This document shows, in pieces, positions 17,078 to 24,958 of a stretch of DNA of 64,000 nucleotides. The translations under genes and the position numbers were made by a program. Numbering within the stretch: position 1 is the first letter of the stretch; each line of letters starts with the position of its first letter. This DNA comes from Bacteroidota bacterium (GTDB taxonomy: Bacteria > Bacteroidota > Bacteroidia > Cytophagales > Spirosomataceae): positions 124,001-188,000 of the forward strand of contig JAIUOF010000008.1 in the NCBI GenBank assembly GCA_020161355.1. Reading direction: 5' to 3'. The notes under the pieces were generated by a model that did no database searches, was not told the origin of the DNA, and saw only the letters and a program-made list of their open reading frames with translations.

Positions 17078-17932
17078 TTAACCCGAATTTCTGGTCAGTA
17101 ATTCCAACAAGCTGGAAAGCTTGTCTTTGAGGTCTTTTCGATCTACAATAAAATCAAGAAAACCGTGTTCCAAAACAAATTCGGCAGTTTGAAAACCTTT
17201 TGGAAGGTCTTTTCCAATGGTTTCTTTGATTACCCTTGGGCCTGCAAATCCTATCAATGAACCGGGTTCGGCAATATTAAAATCGCCTAACATTGCAAAG
17301 GACGCAGTTACACCACCTGTTGTAGGGTCAGTTAAAAGCGAAATATAAGGTATTTTGGCTTCTTCAAGTAACGCTAATTTTGCAGAAGTTTTTGCCATTT
17401 GCATTAACGAAAACCCGGCTTCCATCATACGGGCACCCCCTGATTTTGAAATCATCAGGAACGGTGTTTTGGTTTTTAATGAATGATCAATACCACGTGC
17501 AATTTTTTCACCTACAACCGAACCCATAGAACCTCCAATAAAACCGAAATCCATACTGGATACAGTAATCTTTAGGCCATGCATATCTCCATAGGCCGTT
17601 CGGCAGGCATCTTTTAAACCCGTTTTGGCAACGGTAGTTTTTATTCTGTCAGGATAAGCCTTTGTATCCACAAAATTGAGTGGGTCAGCCGAAATCATAT
17701 CCTTGTCTAACTCCTCATAGTTGCCCTCGTCAAACAAAAGCTGAAAATATGCCTCAGAGCCAATTTTTTCATGGTAATTGCAATGAATACAGGTAAATGC
17801 ATTGTTTTTATGCTCACGGGTATGCATTATATTCTTGCATTCGGGGCACTGGTACCAAAGACCGTCAGGAGTCTCTTTTTTTAGCTCCGTAGGTGTATTT
17901 ATTCCTTTTTCAGTTCTTTTAAACCAAGACAT
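17078..17932 (-). CDS. accD: Acetyl-CoA carboxylase carboxyltransferase subunit beta
   Basis: A 284-residue cytoplasmic subunit of acetyl-CoA carboxylase, which moves the carboxyl group from biotin to acetyl-CoA to make malonyl-CoA for fatty acid synthesis. The N-terminal zinc ribbon has Cys29, Cys32, Cys48 and Cys51; the crotonase-like carboxyltransferase fold follows, with SGGARMMEA and TTGGVTASFA motifs. The start MSWFKR at 17932 is the family's usual one; an upstream ATG would add eight residues. The partner accA is not in the window. A well-formed promoter lies at 17954-17982. Confidence 0.97.
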   Translation of the reverse strand: MSWFKRTEKGINTPTELKKETPDGLWYQCPECKNIMHTREHKNNAFTCIHCNYHEKIGSEAYFQLLFDEGNYEELDKDMISADPLNFVDTKAYPDRIKTTVAKTGLKDACRTAYGDMHGLKITVSSMDFGFIGGSMGSVVGEKIARGIDHSLKTKTPFLMISKSGGARMMEAGFSLMQMAKTSAKLALLEEAKIPYISLLTDPTTGGVTASFAMLGDFNIAEPGSLIGFAGPRVIKETIGKDLPKGFQTAEFVLEHGFLDFIVDRKDLKDKLSSLLELLTRNSG

Positions 17933-17953
17933 ATATGGTAGGTTTTGGGGCAG

Positions 17954-17982
17954 CAAATATACAGGAATAATTTCAAAACAAA
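17954..17982 (-). promoter_or_regulatory. accD promoter
   Basis: On the minus strand TTTG (17982-17979), a 17-base spacer and TATATTTG (17961-17954) match the Bacteroidota -33/-7 consensus, 21 bases before the accD start codon. This supports the shorter accD start. Confidence 0.55.
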
Positions 17983-18073
17983 ATCAAAATAGATTTTTTG
18001 CGATTTTTAAAAATGTAAGATTTGGCACAAATTCAGGGGGAAATAGAATTTTTTCCTGAAATGATATTATTAA

Positions 18074-18112
18074 AAAAAAATGAGCCAAATGCTTTTACAA
18101 TTTGACTCATTT
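18074..18112 (-). terminator. Terminator of the DoxX-like pair
   Basis: AAATGAGCCAAAT pairs with ATTTGACTCATTT with one mismatch, and on the minus strand the stem is followed by a run of nine T. It lies about 70 bases after the second DoxX-like gene. Confidence 0.7.
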
Positions 18113-18183
18113 AAAGTGTTTTATAAATAGTTTATCAACCGGTATTTTAGAAAAAATATAGTTAACCAGATGAAAAATTACTT

Positions 18184-18546
18184 TTAAGCTATTTTCTCTT
18201 TATAAAAGTAGGAAACAGCAAGAATAATCATAAAGATCATAGGAAAGAATGACTGAGGTATTGCTCCATCCACCGCAACTAAACTAACAGTGGCAGCAAT
18301 AAAGTCAATCGCAAAACCTACATAAGCCCATTCCTTCACCCTAGCAGGTACCTGTGGTATCAAAAGAACCAATCCTCCAATAATCTTAAGCACATTCAAT
18401 GTTTTCAGAAAATATAAAGGGTATCCTAAGTGATTGGTTATCATATCGATGCCTTGTGGGTCATTCCAGGTTAATATTGGAGTTAAACCAACCAAAACGG
18501 CAATAATTACTGTGCTTATCCAAAAAATGATTTTATTCTTTTTCAT
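18184..18546 (-). CDS. DoxX-like membrane protein (second of tandem pair)
   Basis: A 120-residue inner-membrane protein with four hydrophobic helices (about 7-25, 44-62, 72-90 and 97-114). The central motif V-P-x-R-x-K-E-W-A-Y-x-G-F is the hallmark of the DoxX-like family. It is a clear paralogue of the gene just upstream, with the same start (MKK-x-K-I-I), the same HLGYP motif and similar length. Members are poorly understood and have been linked to redox or quinone chemistry, so no specific function can be given. It is 12 bases from its partner, in one operon ending at 18074-18112. Confidence 0.82.
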   Translation of the reverse strand: MKKNKIIFWISTVIIAVLVGLTPILTWNDPQGIDMITNHLGYPLYFLKTLNVLKIIGGLVLLIPQVPARVKEWAYVGFAIDFIAATVSLVAVDGAIPQSFFPMIFMIILAVSYFYKEKIA

Positions 18547-18558
18547 ATTCTAAAGGTA

Positions 18559-18930
18559 TTAATTGGTTTTAGGGTTGATTTTGTAATAATAAATGTAGGA
18601 TACAATCATGACTCCAAATACCATAAGAGGGAAAATGGACATTCCATTTAGGCCATCCATGACCACATGCCCAACAAACGCGTATGTAAACACAAATCCA
18701 AAACCTGCATAAGCCCATTCTTTGATTCTGGCAGGCACCAGAGGAATAATAAGTGCCAGGGCACCTAAGACTTTAAATACAACCAGCATAGGCCCAAAAT
18801 ACGATGGGTAGCCCAAATGAGCTATGCCTTCTTTGGCCAGCTCGGTTTGAGAAGTAAGGGCGGGCATTACACCTTCAAACAGAAAAATGAATCCGGTGGT
18901 GACCCAATAAATAATTTTGTCTTTTTTCAT
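18559..18930 (-). CDS. DoxX-like membrane protein (first of tandem pair)
   Basis: A 123-residue four-helix membrane protein of the DoxX-like family, with the motif V-P-A-R-I-K-E-W-A-Y-A-G-F near residue 64 and HLGYPSYF near residue 38. It and the following gene probably arose by tandem duplication and may form a heterodimer. A -7 box TAATTTTG (18990-18983) and a perfect 16-base palindrome at 18999-19014 lie upstream, so the pair may be controlled by a small dimeric regulator not encoded here. Confidence 0.82.
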   Translation of the reverse strand: MKKDKIIYWVTTGFIFLFEGVMPALTSQTELAKEGIAHLGYPSYFGPMLVVFKVLGALALIIPLVPARIKEWAYAGFGFVFTYAFVGHVVMDGLNGMSIFPLMVFGVMIVSYIYYYKINPKTN

Positions 18931-18982
18931 AATTATAAAAATAGGGTTAAAACACTAAAATAAAATTCCCAATCAGAAAGTT

Positions 18983-19014
18983 CAAAATTAGCCGGGAAGT
19001 CAAACATATTTGAC
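18983..19014 (-). promoter_or_regulatory. Candidate promoter and palindromic operator of the DoxX pair
   Basis: On the minus strand TAATTTTG at 18990-18983 matches the -7 consensus. GTCAAACATATTTGAC at 18999-19014 is a perfect inverted repeat (six-base arms, four-base centre) placed 9 to 24 bases upstream of that box, where a repressor would cover the -33 region. Confidence 0.45.
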
Positions 19015-19063
19015 CTCCAATAGTGACAATTGAGGGGGAATAAAACGACAAATTTTTGTTATT

Positions 19064-19996
19064 TTAATCAAAAAGACGCTCCAAATCAACATTTTCTTTG
19101 ATTGGACCCACAGTTGTCAGCTTTATCCGGGCCATGTTGGCTCCTGCCGTGGCACAGGCTTCCGGCGATTTTCCAGCGAGATAGGCTGCTAAAAATCCAG
19201 ACCAGAAAGAATCCCCGGCTCCGGTAGCATCGACCACATTTACTGCTTTAGGTCGGTTTTCTATTTTGTTTTTACCTTTATTCCACAAAACCACACTTCC
19301 TTTACTTCCTTTTGTGAAACAAATCAACTCAGCACCCCAGTTGAAAAAATCCTCGAAAATCCGTTCTTCCTGTAATTGCTCACCGTAAAATCTTTCTGCA
19401 TCATCTTCACTCAGCTTTATCAATGCTCCGTGTGATAAATATTCCTTAATCACCCTGTGGGCTTCTTCTCGGTCTGGCCAGACTCTTTCGGCATAGTTCA
19501 GGTCGGCACTCAATACACAGCCGGCTGCCTTTGCTCTTTTTGCCGCATCTAGTACGGAGGATTGTGAAGGTTGTTTACTCAGAGGCCAGCAGGTGGTATG
19601 AAAAACCGCAGCTTTTTTTAATAATTCATCGGGAATATCTTCGGGATTTATCATACGGTCAGCCGTGCGATACGGAATAAAATCCGGAGTACCGGTAGTT
19701 CTTGATACCAAAACTATGCTACTGGGTTCGTTTTTATCATAAATCACCAGACTGGTGTCAACACCTGCTTCCTGCACTTTTTCCACCAAATATTTTCCGA
19801 GATTATCGGTTCCCACCGCCGAAATGATAGCTGTTTTGAAACCCAGTCGTGCCATGTTCGAAGCCAGATTGGCCGGGCTACCCCCCTGAAAGCGGTCAAA
19901 TTTCGCTGCATCATATAAATTGTTGCTGATTTCGCTGCCAATAAAATCTCCAAGCAGCTCACCCACCGCTACGAGACCGTATTCTCTTTTATTCAT
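19064..19996 (-). CDS. PfkB family carbohydrate kinase
   Basis: A 310-residue cytoplasmic sugar kinase. The N-terminal signature GGSPANLASNMARLG and the C-terminal ATP/anion-hole signature DATGAGDSFWSGF, with its catalytic Asp, are both intact, as is the first strand VAVGELLGDFI. The fructokinase branch is the nearest by motif, but ribose, tagatose or another hexose cannot be excluded. It stands alone on the minus strand, and the palindrome at 18999-19014 lies just past its stop. The divergent fRMsr gene is about 200 bases away. Confidence 0.88.
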   Translation of the reverse strand: MNKREYGLVAVGELLGDFIGSEISNNLYDAAKFDRFQGGSPANLASNMARLGFKTAIISAVGTDNLGKYLVEKVQEAGVDTSLVIYDKNEPSSIVLVSRTTGTPDFIPYRTADRMINPEDIPDELLKKAAVFHTTCWPLSKQPSQSSVLDAAKRAKAAGCVLSADLNYAERVWPDREEAHRVIKEYLSHGALIKLSEDDAERFYGEQLQEERIFEDFFNWGAELICFTKGSKGSVVLWNKGKNKIENRPKAVNVVDATGAGDSFWSGFLAAYLAGKSPEACATAGANMARIKLTTVGPIKENVDLERLFD

Positions 19997-20112
19997 AGGT
20001 TAATTTTTTCCAAAACAAAAAACCTCAAAAAAATCAGCTAATACAAGTATTGTTTCAATAATTTTGTCTGGAAATCTTTCAAAATAATTGGCAGCATTTT
20101 TTGGGCAGCCGG

Positions 20113-20150
20113 CCACGCCACGGCGTGGGACTCTCCGTCAGCCGACGGAT
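20113..20150. repeat. Double palindrome of the TCCGYC hairpin type
   Basis: Two adjacent hairpins: CCACGCC/GGCGTGG at 20113-20128 and TCCGTC-AGCC-GACGGA at 20134-20149. The second shares its layout with hairpins at 37924-37940 and 38386-38401. The element lies between the divergent PfkB kinase and fRMsr genes and is far richer in G+C than its flanks. Confidence 0.5.
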
Positions 20151-20197
20151 CAAACAATCGCTCAATACGTGCTGAAAAATATTTGTTAAATATAAAA

Positions 20198-20686
20198 ATG
20201 GCCGAAAACTTATTCTTACCTGACACCAAAAATCGTAAAGACCTTTATGAGGCACTCATTCCTCAGATAGAAGCACTCATAGCCCCTGAGTCTGACATGA
20301 TTGCCAATTTGGCCAATATTTCAGCGGCATTGCGGCAGGCATTTAACTTTTTTTGGGTAGGGTTTTATTTAGATAATCAGCAAGGTGAACTTGTATTAGG
20401 ACCGTTTCAGGGACCCATCGCTTGCACCCGTATCAGGTATAATCGTGGGGTTTGCGGACATAGTTTTTCTACCCAACAAACTGTAATCGTCCCAGATGTC
20501 GAAGCCTTTCCCGGGCATATTGCATGTAGCTCTGATTCAAAATCTGAAATAGTAGTACCATTTTTTGATTCAAAGGAAAAAATCAGAGGAGTTCTGGATG
20601 TAGATTCAGATCAATTGAACGATTTTTCAGAGACTGATCAGGTCTATTTGGAGCAAATTATGGGTATGTTTTCTGAGAAAATTTAA
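20198..20686 (+). CDS. msrC: Free methionine-R-sulfoxide reductase (GAF domain)
   Basis: A 162-residue single GAF-domain enzyme that reduces free methionine-R-sulfoxide in the cytoplasm and so repairs oxidative damage. The three cysteines of the family are present: Cys76 in GPIACTRI, Cys86 in GVCG and Cys110 in HIACSSDSKSEIVVP, the last being the usual catalytic one by comparison with E. coli fRMsr (84, 94, 118). The start MAENLF at 20198 is preferred over a TTG five codons upstream. It is monocistronic and divergent from the PfkB kinase. Confidence 0.92.
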   Translation: MAENLFLPDTKNRKDLYEALIPQIEALIAPESDMIANLANISAALRQAFNFFWVGFYLDNQQGELVLGPFQGPIACTRIRYNRGVCGHSFSTQQTVIVPDVEAFPGHIACSSDSKSEIVVPFFDSKEKIRGVLDVDSDQLNDFSETDQVYLEQIMGMFSEKI

Positions 20687-20836
20687 TTTGAATTACCATT
20701 AACATTTTCCTTAACACACATTATCAGTGAGTTATAAAAATTTTTAATTCGATATAAAATCTTCAGCAAACTTTCATACAACCATAAGCATCTAAGTAAT
20801 ATATCTCAGAATTATTCACTTTTAATATTTATGGTT

Positions 20837-21337
20837 ATGAAAAAGCTATTTTTTATCGGACTATTGATTTCGGCAGGTTTCATGCAGTCATGTTCTTATA
20901 CCGAAACTCCTCAACCCATCAATAATGAACTATTGGCAGAAGTTTTTGAAGTAAAAGCCGATTTTACACCAGGAAACGAGTTTAGGAATTTCTATGATCT
21001 CAAACCCGCCATTTTTGATGCTGACGTGCTTTTGGTGTATGAATTGACTGGAACAGACAAAACCGGTGCAGATGTGTGGAAGCCCCTTCCGCAGGTTTAT
21101 ACCATCAATGAAGGTATTTTCCAGTATAATTTTGACTTTACCAAAAAAGACTTCAGCATATTCCTGGATGCTACTTTTGATCCTATGAAACTCAATAGCA
21201 GCATGCGTTTGGCTAAAGTATTTAGAGTGGTGATTGTTCCCGGAAAATTTGCCAAAATGGTGGATAAAAACAACCTGCAGAATGTGATGAAAACACTGAA
21301 TCTCACCGAAAACTCGGTTGTAAGTATCGCCAATTAA
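20837..21337 (+). CDS. Hypothetical lipoprotein
   Basis: A 166-residue lipoprotein: MKK start, hydrophobic stretch and lipobox FMQSC with the lipidated Cys at about residue 19. The mature part is a mix of short strands and charged loops with a repeated pattern of aromatic and acidic residues (VYELTGTDKTGAD and FDFTKKDFSIF). No family is recognised. Another ATG two codons upstream is possible. A clear terminator follows at 21355-21388, so it is a single-gene unit. Probably anchored at the periplasmic or outer-membrane surface. Confidence 0.72.
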   Translation: MKKLFFIGLLISAGFMQSCSYTETPQPINNELLAEVFEVKADFTPGNEFRNFYDLKPAIFDADVLLVYELTGTDKTGADVWKPLPQVYTINEGIFQYNFDFTKKDFSIFLDATFDPMKLNSSMRLAKVFRVVIVPGKFAKMVDKNNLQNVMKTLNLTENSVVSIAN

Positions 21338-21354
21338 TATTAGAAAAACCTTTT

Positions 21355-21388
21355 GAGCCTGCCGGAGATAAGCCAGCAGGCTTTTTTT
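21355..21388 (+). terminator. Rho-independent terminator
   Basis: AGCCTGC pairs with GCAGGCT across a 13-base loop and is followed by seven T. It ends the hypothetical lipoprotein transcript 18 bases after its stop. Confidence 0.85.
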
Positions 21389-21495
21389 GTTAAAAAACAT
21401 AGGAAACCTGATGAGCTTCTTAGTTTTTTTGATTGGAAATATTTTATTTCACAGGAAATTTACTCCATTTCAGAAGGCAAAAAAATCCTTTACGT

Positions 21496-22119
21496 ATGAA
21501 TAAAATGCTATTCTTCACACTTTTCTTAGCTATTTCTATGGATTATAGTTTTGCTCAGATAAAAATTGGCACCAACTCAATTCCAATAATTTCAAGAATT
21601 ATAGCCGGAGTTGCTGACAGAAAGGGCATTTCTATAGAATTTCCGATTGAAATCATTACAAAAAAGCAGAATTCAAATATTCTAAGTTTAGGATTTACAA
21701 ATAATAGCAATGCCACGCTGGTAGGATGTATTCAGTGTGCTGGTAACTACTCCAAAGTGACTGATCTTGATGCCATAGCATTGAAATACTTATTCAGAAG
21801 GTATATTTCTGAAAAGAAGTCCTACATTGGATTTGGGACCTCTTTAGGTTATTATAAAAAGCATTATGAATTAGGATTTGCAACAGTTCCGTATGGTGAA
21901 AACCGTGAGTTCTTTATGGATCGACCTTATATTGCTCCGGCTTTCCAAATCGGAAGGGAAAGGAAAGCAAAAAAAGTAGTATATGATTTTGGTTTACAGT
22001 TAGCCCATCCTCTTTTGCGATTTAGAAATCGGGAACCGGCACACTTTTTTGTTACTTCTGGTTTTTTGCCTCTAAATTTATATTTTAACCTTATGTATGA
22101 CTTTAGAAAAAATTATTAA
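21496..22119 (+). CDS. Hypothetical secreted, beta-rich protein
   Basis: A 207-residue protein with a signal peptide ending in YSFAQ (about residue 19). The mature part alternates short polar and aromatic strands (RPYIAPAFQIGRE and HFFVTSGFLPLNLYF) and ends in FRKNY; an aromatic C-terminal strand of this sort suggests a small outer-membrane barrel. No family is recognised. The ATG at 21496 is chosen because a frame extending 21 codons upstream would bury the signal peptide. Two cysteines near residue 75 (VGCIQCAG) could form a disulphide. Confidence 0.65.
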   Translation: MNKMLFFTLFLAISMDYSFAQIKIGTNSIPIISRIIAGVADRKGISIEFPIEIITKKQNSNILSLGFTNNSNATLVGCIQCAGNYSKVTDLDAIALKYLFRRYISEKKSYIGFGTSLGYYKKHYELGFATVPYGENREFFMDRPYIAPAFQIGRERKAKKVVYDFGLQLAHPLLRFRNREPAHFFVTSGFLPLNLYFNLMYDFRKNY

Positions 22120-22209
22120 ACCTGGAAGGAGTTATATTTAACATTTAGCCTGAATTTTTAGGCAATTTTAAAATCGAAACTTTATTTTTCACTACAAATA
22201 TTTATTAAC

Positions 22210-22545
22210 ATGCTCGGACTACTACTAATTTATTGGATTGGCAAAAAGTATTATGAACTTGCCACCGAACACAACCGCTCACCCTGGGGTTATGCCATTT
22301 TGGGGGTTTTTGTTTATTATTTTTCTCAATTATTTTTTGGCCTCATACTGGCGATTGCAATGCCTTCTTTATTTGAAGGATTAGACACAGGTTCTGAATT
22401 GTTGCTTAATTTAGTTGGAGTTTTGGTTGGTTTGGGGATTTGGTATTTGTTGTTTTTATACCTTAAAAATAAATGGGAAGGGGAGCAAGACAGTTATGAA
22501 GATACTGACGATTTGGAAATTGAATCCATCGGTAAAACCGAATAA
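22210..22545 (+). CDS. Hypothetical membrane protein with acidic tail
   Basis: A 111-residue protein with three hydrophobic segments (about 1-11, 28-52 and 64-86) and an acidic, cytosolic-looking C-terminus (EGEQDSYEDTDDLEIESIG). It follows the beta-rich protein gene by 90 bases on the same strand and ends before the bidirectional terminator shared with ahcY. The family is not recognised; similar small proteins with N-x-x-P-W-G-Y motifs near the first loop occur in Bacteroidota, but their function is unknown. Confidence 0.6.
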   Translation: MLGLLLIYWIGKKYYELATEHNRSPWGYAILGVFVYYFSQLFFGLILAIAMPSLFEGLDTGSELLLNLVGVLVGLGIWYLLFLYLKNKWEGEQDSYEDTDDLEIESIGKTE

Positions 22546-22595
22546 TTTACAGTTAATTTATTTCTGAAACCTTTTTGGATATTACCGTAAAAACC

Positions 22596-22630
22596 AAAAA
22601 GCCACCTATTATTGAAACAGGTGGCTTTTT
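22596..22630. terminator. Strong bidirectional terminator
   Basis: AAAAAGCCACCT pairs perfectly with AGGTGGCTTTTT over an 11-base loop. It lies between the convergent membrane protein gene and ahcY and serves both. Confidence 0.88.
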
Positions 22631-22652
22631 GAGATTATTTTTATCAGGAATT

Positions 22653-23966
22653 TTAATACCTGTACATTTCTGATTTGAAAGGTCCGTCAACTGTCACTCC
22701 GATGTATTCGGCTTGCTCCTGACTTAGTTTATCAAGTTTAGCCCCTACGTGAGGTAAGTGGAAAGCAGCTACCTTTTCATCAAGGGCTTTAGGCAATACA
22801 TATACTTTTTTCTCATAAGCAGCAGTATTGTTCCAAAGTTCGAGCTGAGCCAAGGTTTGATTTGAGAATGAACAAGACATCACAAATGAAGGGTGACCCA
22901 TAGCACAACCCAGGTTAACTAATCTTCCCTCAGCAAGTACAATTATGTCTTTGCCTTCAACTTTGTACATATCTACCTGCGGCTTGATTACATTTTTGGT
23001 ATGACCATAGTTTTGGTTTAACCAGGCCATGTCGATCTCATTATCAAAGTGCCCGATGTTGCAAACTATGGCTTTATCACGCATTTTCAGGAAATGTTCT
23101 TTTCTGATAATTTTATAATTACCTGTGGCTGTCACAAAGATTTGAGCTCTCGTGGCGGCTTCGTCCATAGTCACTACTTCGTAGCCATCCATAGCTGCCT
23201 GAAGGGCACATATTGGGTCGATTTCAGTTACCAACACTCTGCAACCGGCACCTCTCAATGACTCGGCTGATCCTTTACCTACATCACCATAGCCGGCAAC
23301 AGCAGCCACTTTTCCGGCTAGCATCAGGTCAGTTGCACGACGAATGGCATCAACCAATGATTCTTTACAGCCGTATTTGTTATCAAATTTAGACTTAGTT
23401 ACTGAGTCATTAACATTGATAGCAGGAAGCAAAAGCGTACCGTTTTTCATTCTTTCATAAAGACGGTGAACACCTGTTGTAGTTTCTTCAGAAAGACCTT
23501 TTATACCGTTTACTAATTCAGGATATACATCAAAAACCATGTTGGTTAAGTCGCCGCCATCATCAAGGATCATATTTAATGGTTGTTGTTCCTCTCCGAA
23601 AAACAAAGTTTGCTCTATACACCAGTCAAACTCTTCTGCGGTCATGCCTTTCCAAGCATATACTGATATTCCGGCAGCGGCAATTGCGGCAGCGGCATGA
23701 TCTTGTGTGGAGAAGATGTTACATGAAGACCAGGTAACTTCAGCCCCAAGCTCAACCAATGTCTCAATCAAAACGGCAGTCTGGATGGTCATGTGAAGAC
23801 ATCCAGCGATTCTGGCTCCTTTCAGAGGCTTGCTTGGGCCATATTCCTTACGGATTTCCATCAAACCCGGCATTTCGGCTTCAGCCAATTGTATCTCTTT
23901 ACGGCCCCAGTCTGCAAGAGCGATATCTTTTACTTTATACGGAATGTAAGTGTTACTTTTGCTCAT
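22653..23966 (-). CDS. ahcY: Adenosylhomocysteinase
   Basis: A 437-residue cytoplasmic enzyme that hydrolyses S-adenosylhomocysteine to adenosine and homocysteine, keeping methylation reactions running. The NAD-binding motif GYGDVGKGSAESLRGAG, the substrate segment DSVTKSKFDNKYGC and the C-terminal F-K-S-E-M-Y-R-Y that ends in the family's conserved Tyr are all present. Length and sequence are normal for the bacterial form. It is monocistronic, with a well-defined promoter (24028-24057) that carries a duplicated 14-base element, and it shares its terminator with the convergent gene. Confidence 0.97.
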   Translation of the reverse strand: MSKSNTYIPYKVKDIALADWGRKEIQLAEAEMPGLMEIRKEYGPSKPLKGARIAGCLHMTIQTAVLIETLVELGAEVTWSSCNIFSTQDHAAAAIAAAGISVYAWKGMTAEEFDWCIEQTLFFGEEQQPLNMILDDGGDLTNMVFDVYPELVNGIKGLSEETTTGVHRLYERMKNGTLLLPAINVNDSVTKSKFDNKYGCKESLVDAIRRATDLMLAGKVAAVAGYGDVGKGSAESLRGAGCRVLVTEIDPICALQAAMDGYEVVTMDEAATRAQIFVTATGNYKIIRKEHFLKMRDKAIVCNIGHFDNEIDMAWLNQNYGHTKNVIKPQVDMYKVEGKDIIVLAEGRLVNLGCAMGHPSFVMSCSFSNQTLAQLELWNNTAAYEKKVYVLPKALDEKVAAFHLPHVGAKLDKLSQEQAEYIGVTVDGPFKSEMYRY

Positions 23967-24011
23967 AAAAAAGCTATTTTATCTATTTTAATATTATTTA
24001 ACTTAGTATAT

Positions 24012-24057
24012 TATCTAAAAAACAACACAAAAATAGATATAAGTATCTAAAAAACAA
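24012..24057 (-). promoter_or_regulatory. ahcY promoter with a 14-base direct repeat
   Basis: On the minus strand, TTG (24057-24055), a 19-base spacer and TATTTTTG (24035-24028) match the Bacteroidota consensus at ideal spacing. TATCTAAAAAACAA occurs exactly at 24012-24025 and again at 24044-24057, 32 bases apart: one copy covers the -33 element, the other the likely start site. Such spacing, three helical turns, suits a regulator bound on one face. Confidence 0.6.
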
Positions 24058-24233
24058 TAAAAAATCAGGATAAATATCTTTTAGAATTCTCATTTTTATT
24101 TTTTGGTCAGAAAAATTGAAGCAGAAATGTTCAAAAAATTCAAATTCTTATTGGATGGCTATCTGTCTAAATGAAAATTTAACCTGAAATCAAAAAAAAG
24201 ATGATAAAAAATGAATCTCAGATATTCAAAACA

Positions 24234-24241
24234 TATTTTTG
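24234..24241 (+). promoter_or_regulatory. Candidate -7 box
   Basis: TATTTTTG matches TAnnTTTG, 33 bases upstream of the lipocalin-like lipoprotein start. No -33 TTG is found at normal spacing. The rest of the 308-base gap to ahcY shows only the ahcY promoter and plain A+T-rich sequence. Confidence 0.4.
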
Positions 24242-24274
24242 CAAAGTGTATTTTAAACCAAAAACTAGTTGAGT

Positions 24275-24736
24275 ATGAAAAAAGCTGTTGTGAAGAACTT
24301 ATTGGGGATATTTTTTGTCGGAGTGTTAATTTTTTCCTGTAAAAAAGACAATGTCGATCCTGTAACCATTGATGGCACCTGGCGTGTAACGAATCTTAAT
24401 GTAACCATCGGAGGAAGTACGGTTGATTATTGGTCTTTATACAATCAGTTTTTCCCTTGCACCAAAGACATTACCGTAACTTTTGATTTAAATAACAGTT
24501 TTTCAGTATTTGAACCCAAAGGGTGCGTTGATGATAACGGGGACTCCTTTCTTCCACTTGGGAAATCCGGAACATACACGTTTTCAACAGATAATAAATT
24601 GATATTGAAAGAAGCCGGAGGTCAAACTTTAGAAGGAACGGTAATAGTCGAAAGTGATCAAATAACCTGGACCACAAAAACTGATGTAAACGGTGTAAGC
24701 ACTGATATTTTAGCCAAATTTGCGAGAGTTCAGTGA
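24275..24736 (+). CDS. Lipocalin-like lipoprotein
   Basis: A 153-residue lipoprotein: hydrophobic signal ending in the lipobox LIFSC, with Cys at about residue 22. The mature part opens with the pattern G-T-W-R-V-T-N-L and runs as a small eight-strand-like beta domain, including YTFSTDNKLILK near its middle, as in Bacteroidota lipocalin-like domains (heat-shock HslJ-type length). Two more cysteines (FPCTKD and KGCVDD) could bridge. Ligand unknown. It sits alone upstream of the three giant surface protein genes, 222 bases away, so a link to them is not implied. Confidence 0.7.
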   Translation: MKKAVVKNLLGIFFVGVLIFSCKKDNVDPVTIDGTWRVTNLNVTIGGSTVDYWSLYNQFFPCTKDITVTFDLNNSFSVFEPKGCVDDNGDSFLPLGKSGTYTFSTDNKLILKEAGGQTLEGTVIVESDQITWTTKTDVNGVSTDILAKFARVQ

Positions 24737-24958
24737 AAAAGAAAGTATAAAGTATTTCAAAAAATTAGAAATAATCTCTAGAATAAATTTTTTAGTATGT
24801 TTGAAAATTTTAAATAAAGTAATTTTTATGAAATCTTGAATTATTTAAAATTTCCGCTTAAATCTTTTTAAATGAATATTTCTTGAAAATCAATCTTTCT
24901 ATCTGCTTGATTTGGCTTAAATTTTGTTAAAATTAAGTTAAACAATTTTATAGACACA

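Noticed and set aside
23967..24060. SAH- or SAM-type riboswitch in the ahcY leader
   Set aside because: The leader is short and almost entirely A/T with no GC-rich conserved stems; the exact direct repeats fit a protein-binding site better.
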